Assembly: GCF_017948485.1 (NCBI RefSeq)
Contig: NZ_JAFFSX010000001.1
Location: 1-64,000 of the forward strand
Reading direction: 5' to 3'
DNA: 64,000 bases
Source of the DNA: Streptomyces sp. GESEQ-35
GTDB taxonomy: Bacteria > Actinomycetota > Actinomycetes > Streptomycetales > Streptomycetaceae
The notes beneath the pieces were generated by a model that saw only the letters and a list, made by a program, of their open reading frames with translations, did no database searches and was not told where the DNA came from. The position numbers and the translations under genes were made by a program. Shown here piece by piece: positions 43,167 to 50,680 of the stretch; the first letter of the stretch is position 1; every line of letters starts with the position of its first letter.

Positions 43167-44216
43167 ATGTCCACTACCACTGCGGCCTATGCCGCCCCGT
43201 CCACCGGCGCCAAACTGGAGCCCTTGACGATCTCCCGCCGTGATCTGCGCGGCGCCGATGTCCGCATCGACATCCAGTACACCGGCGTATGCCACACCGA
43301 TCTCCTGCAGACCTCCGACGGCTGGGGCCCCGGCCTCTACCCCATGGTCCCCGGACACGAGATCACCGGCGTGGTCACCGAGACCGGCCCGGAGGTGACG
43401 AAGTTCGCCGTCGGCGACCGTGTCGGCGTCGGCACCTACATCGACTCCTGCGGCGAGTGCGAGCCGTGCCGAGCCGGGCTCGAGGTGTACTGCGAGAAGG
43501 GCTGCACGCCCACCTACAACGCCAAGGACCGGCACGGGGAAATCACCCAGGGCGGCTACTCGAAGCAGATCGTCGTCGATGAGCGCTACGTACTCCGCAT
43601 CCCCGACAGCCTGCCCCTCGACGCGGCCGCCCCCCTGCTCTGCGCCGGCATCACCACCTACTCGCCCCTCGCACACTGGAACGCCGGTCCCGGCAAGAAG
43701 GTCGCGATCCTCGGCATGGGCGGCCTCGGGCACATCGCCATCCAGATCGCCCACGCCATGGGCGCCGAAGTCACCGTCCTCTCCCGCACCCTCAGCAAGA
43801 AGGACGACGGTCTGAAGCTGGGCGCCGACCACTACTACGCCACCGAGGACCCCGACACCTTCGAGCGGCTGGCCGGCACCTTCGACCTCATCCTGTGCAC
43901 GGTCTCCGGTGCCCTCCACTTCGACCAGTACCTCAACCTCCTGAAGCTGGACGGCACCCTGGTCAACGTCGGCGCCCCCGACGACGACATCACCATGAAC
44001 AACTGGGCCCTCATCCCCGCCCGCCGCTCCTACGCTGCCTCCTCCACCGGCGGCATGCCCGAGACCCAGGAAATGCTCGACTTCTGCGGCGACCACCAGA
44101 TCAAGGCTCAGATCGAAACCATCGCCATGCGCGACATCAACGACGCCTTCGAACGCCTCGACCGGTCCCAGGTTCGCTACCGGTTCGTCATCGACATGAC
44201 CAAGTTCCAGGGCTGA
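43167..44216 (+). CDS. Zinc-dependent alcohol dehydrogenase, CAD type
   Basis: 349 residues. Catalytic zinc site: TGVCHTDLLQTSDGWGPGLY with Cys, then MVPGHEITGVVTETG. Structural zinc: CGECEPCRAGLEVYC, then EKGC. Coenzyme motif: ILGMGGLGHIAIQIAHAMGA. The sequence is typical of the cinnamyl-alcohol-dehydrogenase-like, NADPH-dependent aldehyde reductases (YahK/AdhC type). The ATG at 43167 follows GGAGGAG. Last gene of the operon, closed by a strong hairpin. Confidence 0.9.
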   Translation: MSTTTAAYAAPSTGAKLEPLTISRRDLRGADVRIDIQYTGVCHTDLLQTSDGWGPGLYPMVPGHEITGVVTETGPEVTKFAVGDRVGVGTYIDSCGECEPCRAGLEVYCEKGCTPTYNAKDRHGEITQGGYSKQIVVDERYVLRIPDSLPLDAAAPLLCAGITTYSPLAHWNAGPGKKVAILGMGGLGHIAIQIAHAMGAEVTVLSRTLSKKDDGLKLGADHYYATEDPDTFERLAGTFDLILCTVSGALHFDQYLNLLKLDGTLVNVGAPDDDITMNNWALIPARRSYAASSTGGMPETQEMLDFCGDHQIKAQIETIAMRDINDAFERLDRSQVRYRFVIDMTKFQG

Positions 44217-44370
44217 ACATCCAGTACGGCCGCATCCACGGAGGACACGGAAATGAACGTCGCGGATGCACGGCGTCGGTGGCCGTACGATCATTACCGC
44301 GCACTCGTTCGAAAAATGGGGTGCCGCGACACGCCATGCCGGTCCACGGCAGACTCGCGGGTGAGTCGGA

Positions 44371-44425
44371 CCCGGAACCCGTACGCCCCCCACACACAGA
44401 CCGGGGTCGGCGTACGGGTTCCGGG
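44371..44425 (+). terminator. Strong hairpin closing the dehydrogenase operon
   Basis: A perfect 17-bp stem (CCCGGAACCCGTACGCC and its complement) with a 21-base loop lies 155 bp after the last dehydrogenase gene. There is no U run, which is common for streptomycete terminators. The unusual stem length also allows a processing or pausing role. Confidence 0.65.
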
Positions 44426-44454
44426 CACCTTCGCTCCAGGATCCCGCAAACCCG

Positions 44455-44640
44455 CGCGCTTCTCCGTGGGACGTCCTCGCCCTGCCGACGAGAGATGTTC
44501 GCGGGCGGCCATACATCGAGCGGCGCGCGATGATGCTCGATGTGCTCGCCGGACTGCCTACGCCTTCGCCGATTCAGGCGGTGTCGCCGACGGACGATCT
44601 GTCGATGGCGCGGGCCTGGTACAACTCGCTTCAGGACACG
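44455..44640 (+). pseudogene. Fragment of an ATP-dependent DNA ligase (middle part)
   Basis: The frame reads WDVLALPTRDVRGRPYIERR, then AMMLDVLAGLPTPSPIQAVS and ARAWYNSLQDTG. This is the FDLLxLxGRDLRxxPxxxRR to LExxxxxG segment of the ligase adenylation domain. The N-terminal part of the same kind of protein is found downstream at 45358-45588, in reversed gene order, so the locus has been rearranged. Confidence 0.5.
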
Positions 44641-44737
44641 GGTTGTTTACGCACAACTGCCGTGTCTCGTACTCGTGGCCAACTTCGGCGGCGAGACTGT
44701 CGTACTGGGAGTGGGGACAGCCGTACATGCGCCTCCA

Positions 44738-45100
44738 TCAGCGCACAGCGGAAGTGTCCGTGGTCTCCGGCTCGTTGGATGGGCTGCTCGCCTCAAGGCA
44801 TTCCTGGAGCCGGAGGTGCCGGAACTCGTAGCGTGCACCGGTCTGCCGAAGCGCACCTCGTGTGTGCGCCTCCTCCAGGAAGGTCATGAGCCGCCAGGGC
44901 AGTCGGCCCGTGGCGCCGAGCCAGAGCCGCGCGACGATCAGTCGCCCGTATGCGCTCAGGATCAGCGCCAACGGACCCATGACAAGGGCCATTTGAAGTG
45001 CCATGCCGTGCATCCCGTACCGGTCCTGCGTGGTCAGAACCAGAACCGCGCTGGCAGCGGACCCTGCGATGGTGGCAGCGGCGCCCCGGGTCCCAGACAC
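44738..45100 (-). pseudogene. C-terminal fragment of a NACHT-type NTPase
   Basis: The minus-strand reading contains two hydrophobic segments, then YGRLIVARLWLGATGRLPWR, then LMTFLEEAHTRGALRQTGAR and YEFRHLRLQECLEAS. This is the characteristic end of streptomycete NACHT/STAND NTPases. The NTPase domain itself is absent. Upstream of 45100 the frame has no homology. Confidence 0.55.
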
Positions 45101-45121
45101 GCGGAGACGACCGACGCTACT

Positions 45122-45316
45122 GTGACCGGCTACACGGGGCCGGCGAAGCGCCCCAGGGCGCTCGTCGTACGGCTGCCGGACGGGCGGATCCGGCTGACCC
45201 GGGCCATCAGCGCGCGGCTGTCCGCCCAGGTCGCGACGCAGGTGGCCGCGGCGGCGGGGCGCACGGCGCGCCCCTTCTGCAATCCGGACACGGCGCTTCA
45301 GGTCATTCCGGAGTAG
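45122..45316 (+). CDS. Possible small protein of unknown function
   Basis: 64 residues from a GTG at 45122 (GGAG 15 bases before it). It has a beta-rich start RALVVRLPDGRIRLTRAISA and ends at TAG 45314-45316. No family is recognised. It may be a real small gene or a remnant in a decayed stretch. Confidence 0.3.
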   Translation: MTGYTGPAKRPRALVVRLPDGRIRLTRAISARLSAQVATQVAAAAGRTARPFCNPDTALQVIPE

Positions 45317-45357
45317 GCCGGCGGGAGTGCGACCGTTCATGGACGGAGGCTGATCAC

Positions 45358-45588
45358 GTGGAATTCACCGTGGATGTCGCGCCGGCCGAGCTTGTCTCCG
45401 TGCTGCCGACCGGGCCCGGACGGTGGTTCGAAATCAAGCTCGACGGCCACCGGACGGTCCTGTGGCGCCCGCCCGACGGCGTGCGGCTCCAGGCACGGTC
45501 TGGCCGGGATGTGACCGCGAACTGGATGGATGTCGCTCTCCCGGGATGGAATTGCCGCCAGGCGTGGTCCTGGACGGCGTTATGTGAC
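45358..45588 (+). pseudogene. N-terminal fragment of an ATP-dependent DNA ligase
   Basis: From a GTG after GGAGG the frame reads LPTGPGRWFEIKLDGHRTVL, with the ligase motif I KxDGxR (KLDGHR, adenylated Lys), then GVRLQARSGRDVTANWMDVA. A one-base loss near 45545 shifts the frame; the other frame continues ELPPGVVLDG and then stops. The remaining ligase domains are missing here. Confidence 0.6.
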
Positions 45589-45682
45589 CTGTGGGGGTGT
45601 CTCAGCCCCAACGTGCCTCAGGCGGCGCAGCTCCCATGGACGAGACGTGACGGGCGTCGCGGCCACGTGCCGCAGCGGCCGC

Positions 45683-46021
45683 TCAGACGTGGCCGTCCAG
45701 AAACTTCCGTACCTCGGCGATGGTCACAGGCCCCGTGCCGTGCGCCACCGCCTCTCCCTCCTTCAGCAGGACGTAGGACGGGGCTCCGGTGATCCCGTAT
45801 CGCTCGGTTGCGGCCGGACAACGCGTGATGTCGGTGCGGACGGCCGTCAGGCGGCCTGCGTAGTCGTCGGCGATGCCACCCACGACGAGGTCCATCACCC
45901 GGCAGGGCTCGATTGCCTTGGGCCATGTCCCGGTGAAGTATGCGAGGACCGGAACTGCGCTCATCCCGAGGATGAAATTGAACTCCGCGTCCTCACGGGG
46001 TCGGTGAACCCGCTGCGCCAT
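45683..46021 (-). CDS. Thioredoxin-fold protein lacking the standard CxxC
   Basis: 112 residues from an ATG at 46021 after AGGAGC. Thioredoxin-type features: VLAYFTGTWPKAIEPCRVMD, where WCGPC is replaced by a longer WPKAIEPC with one Cys, then VRTDITRCPAATERYGITGA with the cis-Pro in GAPSYVLLKEGE. Without the first active-site Cys it should not be a normal disulfide reductase. It may be a monothiol enzyme or a decayed thioredoxin. It stands alone. Confidence 0.65.
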   Translation of the reverse strand: MAQRVHRPREDAEFNFILGMSAVPVLAYFTGTWPKAIEPCRVMDLVVGGIADDYAGRLTAVRTDITRCPAATERYGITGAPSYVLLKEGEAVAHGTGPVTIAEVRKFLDGHV

Positions 46022-46209
46022 GGAAGCTCCTGACCTCACGTTCCGTCATTCCATCCCCATCATCCCTCGCGCGGTGTGCCAGGCCGGTCGTCCGGTTGAC
46101 CTGTCGGAAGGGGGGCACGGGGCCGTCGCAGAACCACGGTGGTCCCCGGCGCGAGCGGCCTGGCCCCCCGTCCCTGGTGACCCGGCCTGGCCGCCTTGCC
46201 GGTCACCCA

Positions 46210-46400
46210 GCTTCAGCCCGCCGCGCGCCCGTGGGTCAGCTCGTGCCAGGGCAGCACCCTCCACGACGACATGAAAGCCCCTTTCCAGGGCATAGCGGCC
46301 CAGATCACCGACCGGATGCTCGATGAGCGCGTCGACGAGCGGGCGGGTGCGCATCGCCCACCGGATCCAGTCGAGCCGTATCCGCCACCGCGCTTCTCAG
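46210..46400 (-). pseudogene. Fragment of a P-loop (zeta-toxin-like) kinase
   Basis: RPLVDALIEHPVGDLGRYAL, then ERGFHVVVEG resembles the segment after the P-loop in small zeta-toxin/AAA-type kinases. The next part (LPWHELTHGRAAG) is in another frame. No Walker A motif is present. Low certainty. Confidence 0.35.
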
Positions 46401-46575
46401 AGACAGCGCCCCAGAAGGGCTTCCCGAGGCCTTGTCCGGTCTTCACATCAAACCCCGGTCTCCAGCCGGCTCATACCGCTCTTCCCCGGGCCGCATGAGC
46501 CGGCTGATGGCGCCGAGAACGAGGCACGATTCCTGGACCGCGCGCGGACGCGGTCGTGGACGGTCGAAGTACGCG

Positions 46576-47715
46576 TCAGTTGCCCCGAAGACCGACCGCC
46601 AGCGTCAGTTCAAGGACCCGGTGTGGCGATGCGAGATCCGGAAACAGCTCCCGCAGCTGCGACATCCGGTACCGGACGGTCTGGGGATGGACGAACAGCG
46701 CCGCCGCCACCTCGTCCCGCCTGCCCTGGTGCAGCAGCCACTCTCGCAACGTCTCCTCCAGCCGCCGTGCGGTCGCGACAGGCAAGGTCCGCAACGGTGC
46801 GAGGGCTCGGACACGCAGGTCTGCGAACGCGTCCGCGTCGGCGCTCAGCACCAGCTCGGGCAGGTGGTCCTCGGTGTCGCGAATATCAGAGGAGAGGGAG
46901 CGCGCGCGTACGGCTCGTGCGTACGAGGCGGACGCACGAGTCCATGGCCGGGCCGGGCCTACCACGGCGGTGCGGTCGGTCAGCTGCCGCAAGAGATGTG
47001 ACCGGTCGGCATCGGGGACGAGCAGCACACCGGTGGCGTCCGGCAGATCGTCGAGGACGAGGGTGATCGGGTCGAGCGCGCGGTAGGCAGGCCGGGCCTG
47101 GGCGGCGGGCAGCAGGACCGCGGTCAGTGAAACCGGAGGCTGCCACCCGGCCCGTTGAGCAGAGGCCAGCAGCACGTCCGGGCTCGCGCCGGCGACGAGG
47201 TCGCGGGCCAGGTGTTCCAGGTGGCGCTCGTGGTCCCTGCCCCGGGCGGCCAGTTCGTCGGCGTGGCCCGCGGCGCTCGCGGCGGAGAGCTCGTCGATGT
47301 AGGCGAAGGTCAGCTCGGCGAATTTGGCGACCTCGGCGGCGGGCAGACCTGCGGGTACGGCACCCGCTGCCAGGCATCGCCAGGCCACGCGGGCGCCGAC
47401 GCGGTAGGCGCTGAGCAGGGCGTCCATCGAACGGCCGTCGCGCACCTCGCCGCGGCCCAGCTCATAGGCTGCGTCACCGGCGTCGCCGCCTGTGGCGTTC
47501 CCGCTCGCGCGGTCCAGGTAGTGCCCCAGGGCGGTGCGGACGGCTCGGCGGATGGTGGCGCCCATGTGGCCCGAAAGGGCGTTGGCGTAGGGAGGGACCT
47601 CGTCGATGATCGCCTGGACGACCTCGTCGGCGGTGCTCTTCAGCGCGGCCCGAAGTGCGGTGACTGTCGTCTCATCCAGGGCCAGTTCGCTGGCCCTCGG
47701 GATTGCATGGCTCAC
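46576..47715 (-). CDS. PucR/CdaR-like transcriptional regulator
   Basis: 379 residues. The N-terminal helical region (about 15-170) resembles the RsbRD-type sensor of PucR-like proteins (SGHMGATIRRAVRTALGHYL). The C-terminal HTH_30 domain reads RLEETLREWLLHQGRRDEVA, then AALFVHPQTVRYRMSQLREL, and is the DNA-binding part. The start is a GTG at 47715, with a TTG at 47736 as alternative. It is divergent from the ferredoxin reductase-desaturase pair, an arrangement conserved in actinobacteria, and probably adjusts membrane lipid desaturation. Confidence 0.85.
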   Translation of the reverse strand: MSHAIPRASELALDETTVTALRAALKSTADEVVQAIIDEVPPYANALSGHMGATIRRAVRTALGHYLDRASGNATGGDAGDAAYELGRGEVRDGRSMDALLSAYRVGARVAWRCLAAGAVPAGLPAAEVAKFAELTFAYIDELSAASAAGHADELAARGRDHERHLEHLARDLVAGASPDVLLASAQRAGWQPPVSLTAVLLPAAQARPAYRALDPITLVLDDLPDATGVLLVPDADRSHLLRQLTDRTAVVGPARPWTRASASYARAVRARSLSSDIRDTEDHLPELVLSADADAFADLRVRALAPLRTLPVATARRLEETLREWLLHQGRRDEVAAALFVHPQTVRYRMSQLRELFPDLASPHRVLELTLAVGLRGN

Positions 47716-47755
47716 GTTTCTATTCCCTGCGAACAATTCAGCCGACCAGATTTAC

Positions 47756-47771
47756 GTCCTGCGGTCAGGAC
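47756..47771. promoter_or_regulatory. Inverted repeat in the PucR/ferredoxin-reductase gap
   Basis: GTCCTG and CAGGAC are separated by 4 bp, with TTTACG before and TTTACGCCCTGAGG after. The doubled TTTACG(T/C)CCTG pattern is a plausible regulator site in the 87-bp divergent gap. Confidence 0.5.
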
Positions 47772-47802
47772 TTTACGCCCTGAGGCGCAGCAAGCTGGAG
47801 TC

Positions 47803-48858
47803 ATGACGAGTACAGCCCTCCGCAGCAGGGCGTGGAAACTGCTGGAGATGGTCACGACGCCGCTGCTGCCGTCGGACTACCTCGACCTGGTCAGCCCGCT
47901 GCGTGCGGGCGCCGACCTGCGTGGGCGCATCGAGGCCGTGCACCCCGAGACGGGTGACGCCGCGACTGTCGTGATCAGGCCGGGACGGGGCTGGCGCGGC
48001 CACACAGCCGGTCAGTACGTGCGGATCGGGGTCGACGTCGACGGGGTGCGCCTGTGGCGTGCCTACTCCCTCACCTCGCCGACAAACCGCCAGGACGGCC
48101 GCGTCACGATCACCGTGAAGGCGATCCCGGACGGCAAGGTCAGCAACCACCTGGTCCGCAGGGCCAAACCGGGCACGCTGATCCAGCTCGACCAGCCGAC
48201 CGGTGATTTCGTGCTGCCGCAGGCCAAGCCCGCCAAGGTGCTCTATCTGACGGCCGGCAGCGGCATCACGCCCGTAATGGGCATGCTGCGCGACACCGAG
48301 TTCGACGACGTCGTCATGGTCCACTGCGCGCCACAGCCGCAAGACGTGATCTTCCGCAGCGAACTGCACGACCTGGCCGCGGACAAGAAACTGCGGCTCA
48401 CCGAGGTGCACACCGACACAGACGGCATGCTCGACATCGCCCGTCTCGACGAACTCGTGCCCGACTGGGCCGAGCGCGAGACCTGGGCCTGCGGGCCCGC
48501 GGGCCTGCTCGACGCCGCCGAGAAGCACTGGAGCGAGCACGGCGTCCACGAGCGCCTGCACACCGAACGCTTCCGCCCCAGCATCGTCGTCGCCGGCGAC
48601 GGCGGCGAGGTCACATTCAGCGTCACCGGCAAGACCGTCGACGCCAACGGCGCCACGCCGTTGCTGGACATCGGCGAGGAGGCCGGCGTGCTCATGCCCT
48701 CCGGGTGCCGCATGGGCATCTGCTTCGGCTGCGTCACGCCGCTCAAGACGGGCGCCGTCCGCGACCTGCGCACCGGAGAGATCACCGAGGCCGAGCCGGG
48801 CGTCCTCATCCAGACCTGCGTGTCCGCCGCGGCGGGCCCCTGCGACATCGAACGGTAG
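47803..48858 (+). CDS. Ferredoxin reductase with 2Fe-2S domain, desaturase partner
   Basis: 351 residues. FAD domain with RAYSLTSP (86-93), NAD(P) domain with YLTAGSGITPVMGML and TWACGPAGLLDAAE, then a C-terminal plant-type 2Fe-2S domain with Cys in SGCRMGICFGC and a fourth in LIQTC. It passes electrons from NAD(P)H through FAD and the iron-sulfur cluster to the desaturase encoded 7 bp downstream. Similar to mycobacterial Rv3230c, the partner of DesA3. The ATG at 47803 follows TGGAG. Confidence 0.9.
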   Translation: MTSTALRSRAWKLLEMVTTPLLPSDYLDLVSPLRAGADLRGRIEAVHPETGDAATVVIRPGRGWRGHTAGQYVRIGVDVDGVRLWRAYSLTSPTNRQDGRVTITVKAIPDGKVSNHLVRRAKPGTLIQLDQPTGDFVLPQAKPAKVLYLTAGSGITPVMGMLRDTEFDDVVMVHCAPQPQDVIFRSELHDLAADKKLRLTEVHTDTDGMLDIARLDELVPDWAERETWACGPAGLLDAAEKHWSEHGVHERLHTERFRPSIVVAGDGGEVTFSVTGKTVDANGATPLLDIGEEAGVLMPSGCRMGICFGCVTPLKTGAVRDLRTGEITEAEPGVLIQTCVSAAAGPCDIER

Positions 48859-48865
48859 GAGCACC

Positions 48866-49984
48866 TTGACCGCCATCGACCCCACCGCCCACCTGACCGC
48901 GGAGCAGATCGAGGAGCTTGGCCGCGAGCTGGACGCGATTCGCGACGAGGTGATCGCCGACCGCGGCGAGAAAGACGCCGCCTACATCCGCAAGGTCATC
49001 TCGGTGCAGCGCAAGCTCGAGCTGGTCAGCAGGGGCGTGCTGCTGTTCTCGATCTTCCCGCCCGCGTGGCTGATCGGCACCGCCGGTCTGTCCGTGGCGA
49101 AGATCATGGACAACATGGAGATCGGCCACAACGTCCTGCACGGCCAGTGGGACTGGATGCGGGACCCGAAGATCCACTCCACCACCTGGGAGTGGGATCA
49201 CGTCTCGCCGTCCGACCAGTGGAAGCACTCGCACAACGAGCTGCACCACACGTACACCAACGTGATCGGCAAGGACAACGACCTCGGCTACGGCATCATG
49301 CGCGTCGACGAGGACCAGAGGTGGCACCCGTTCCACTTGGGCCAGCCGCTGTGGAACTTCATCAACGCCTGCTTCTTCGAGTACGGCATCGCAGCGTACG
49401 ACCTCGAGCTCGGCAAGAACCTGAACAAGCGCCGCCGCAAGAACCCGGAGTTCCGCGCGCGGGCCAAGGCCGTCGGCCGCAAGATCCGCAAGCAGGTGCT
49501 CAAGGACTACGTGATCCACCCGCTGCTGTCGGGCCCGTCGTTCCTCCCCACGCTCGCCGCCACGTTCAGCGCGAACCTGGTCCGCAACATCTGGACCCAC
49601 TCGGTGATCATGTGCGGGCACTTCCCCGAGGGCGTACAGGTCTTCGAGCGCCGCTCCATCAAGGGCGAGACGCGCGGCCAGTGGTACCTGCGCCAGATGA
49701 TGGGCTCGGCGAACATCAGCGGCAGCAAGGCCATGCACTTCATGACCGGCAATCTGTCGCACCAGATCGAGCACCACCTGTTCCCGGACCTGCCGAGCAA
49801 CCGGTACGCCGAGGTCGCGGTGAAGGTGCGCGCGCTGTTCGAGAAGTACGAGCTGGAGTACGTCACCGGGCCGCTGCCCAAGCAGGTGTTCTCCGCGTGG
49901 CACAAGGTCTTCCGGCTCTCGCTGCCGAACAAGAAGCCCAAGGTCAAGACGCCGGACCGCGAGCAGGAGCTCGTCGCCGCCTGA
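48866..49984 (+). CDS. Membrane acyl-CoA/fatty-acid desaturase
   Basis: 372 residues from a TTG after AGGAGCACC. The three His boxes of membrane desaturases are present: HNVLH (88-92), HSHNELHH (121-128) and HQIEHH near residue 300, which together bind the di-iron centre. Hydrophobic segments flank them. The protein should introduce a double bond in acyl-CoA chains (DesA3-like delta-9 type by analogy), using the coupled ferredoxin reductase. Transcribed with it, opposite to PucR. Confidence 0.9.
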   Translation: MTAIDPTAHLTAEQIEELGRELDAIRDEVIADRGEKDAAYIRKVISVQRKLELVSRGVLLFSIFPPAWLIGTAGLSVAKIMDNMEIGHNVLHGQWDWMRDPKIHSTTWEWDHVSPSDQWKHSHNELHHTYTNVIGKDNDLGYGIMRVDEDQRWHPFHLGQPLWNFINACFFEYGIAAYDLELGKNLNKRRRKNPEFRARAKAVGRKIRKQVLKDYVIHPLLSGPSFLPTLAATFSANLVRNIWTHSVIMCGHFPEGVQVFERRSIKGETRGQWYLRQMMGSANISGSKAMHFMTGNLSHQIEHHLFPDLPSNRYAEVAVKVRALFEKYELEYVTGPLPKQVFSAWHKVFRLSLPNKKPKVKTPDREQELVAA

Positions 49985-50592
49985 TTCCCGGTATTGGTTC
50001 AGATCCCTCGGCCGTACCGGCGGCACCGCCGGGTTCGGTGAGATCCGTTGCGGACGGTGGGCGACCGCGACGTCAGACCGTACGACACGGGATCCGGGGC
50101 AGCCGGTGTCCGGCTGCGCTGCTACCTGGACGTGCGCCAGGAGCTCAGCACACAGCCCCCGGCGAGGTGTTGTAGTGCGCTGACCTGCCATGGTCGGGCC
50201 GGTAGTCGGGTGCGTACACGCACTCGGTTTGCCGACGGGCGGGCTGGGTGGAAGGCACGGGCTGTGACGCGGACACTGCCGGAACCGATGCTCGCCGGAC
50301 CACTGCGAACTCCTCGGGCACCCGGGCGGCCGCGGAAGAGGTCATACACGAGGTCTTCCTGGAGATCCACGCCGGCCGATCGCAGCTGCTGAGCGCCGGC
50401 CACCTCGAGCAGGGCACGCCGTTCAGCGGCCTGGAGTCGCTCTCCCCCGCCCTCGCGAAGAACGCGGACGCCTTTTGCCGATAATGCGGCGCGCCCGAAT
50501 TTAATTTCACAAAGTGGAAACATGCCAAAGGGTTTACTGAAGTCGATGGGATCGTGGCCTATTTACGCCAACTTCCCATAACCGGAGGCTAG
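49985..50592. other. About 600-bp gap without a recognisable gene
   Basis: No reading frame on either strand shows family homology. A reading at 50330-50480 (EEVIHEVFLEIHAGRSQLLS) has a coding-like composition but matches nothing I know. The last 100 bp are markedly less GC-rich and lead into the promoter region of the subtilase gene. Confidence 0.4.
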
Positions 50593-50622
50593 TTGAGCGA
50601 ACGCTCTTGTCATGCTCATACT
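50593..50622 (+). promoter_or_regulatory. Candidate promoter of the subtilase gene
   Basis: TTGAGC (50593-50598) and CATACT (50617-50622) have an 18-bp spacer. The small inverted repeat GAGCGAACGCTC overlaps the -35 box. If used, transcription would start after the upstream ATG at 50612, which supports the TTG at 50681 as the translation start. Confidence 0.4.
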
Positions 50623-50680
50623 GTGTGATCGGGGGCCCGATGGGGTCTCCTTTCACATTGACTTCGTCAGGGGCACAGAA

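Noticed and set aside
41979..44516. An 845-codon open frame on the minus strand
   Set aside because: It is antisense to the two zinc alcohol dehydrogenases, with no domain of its own.
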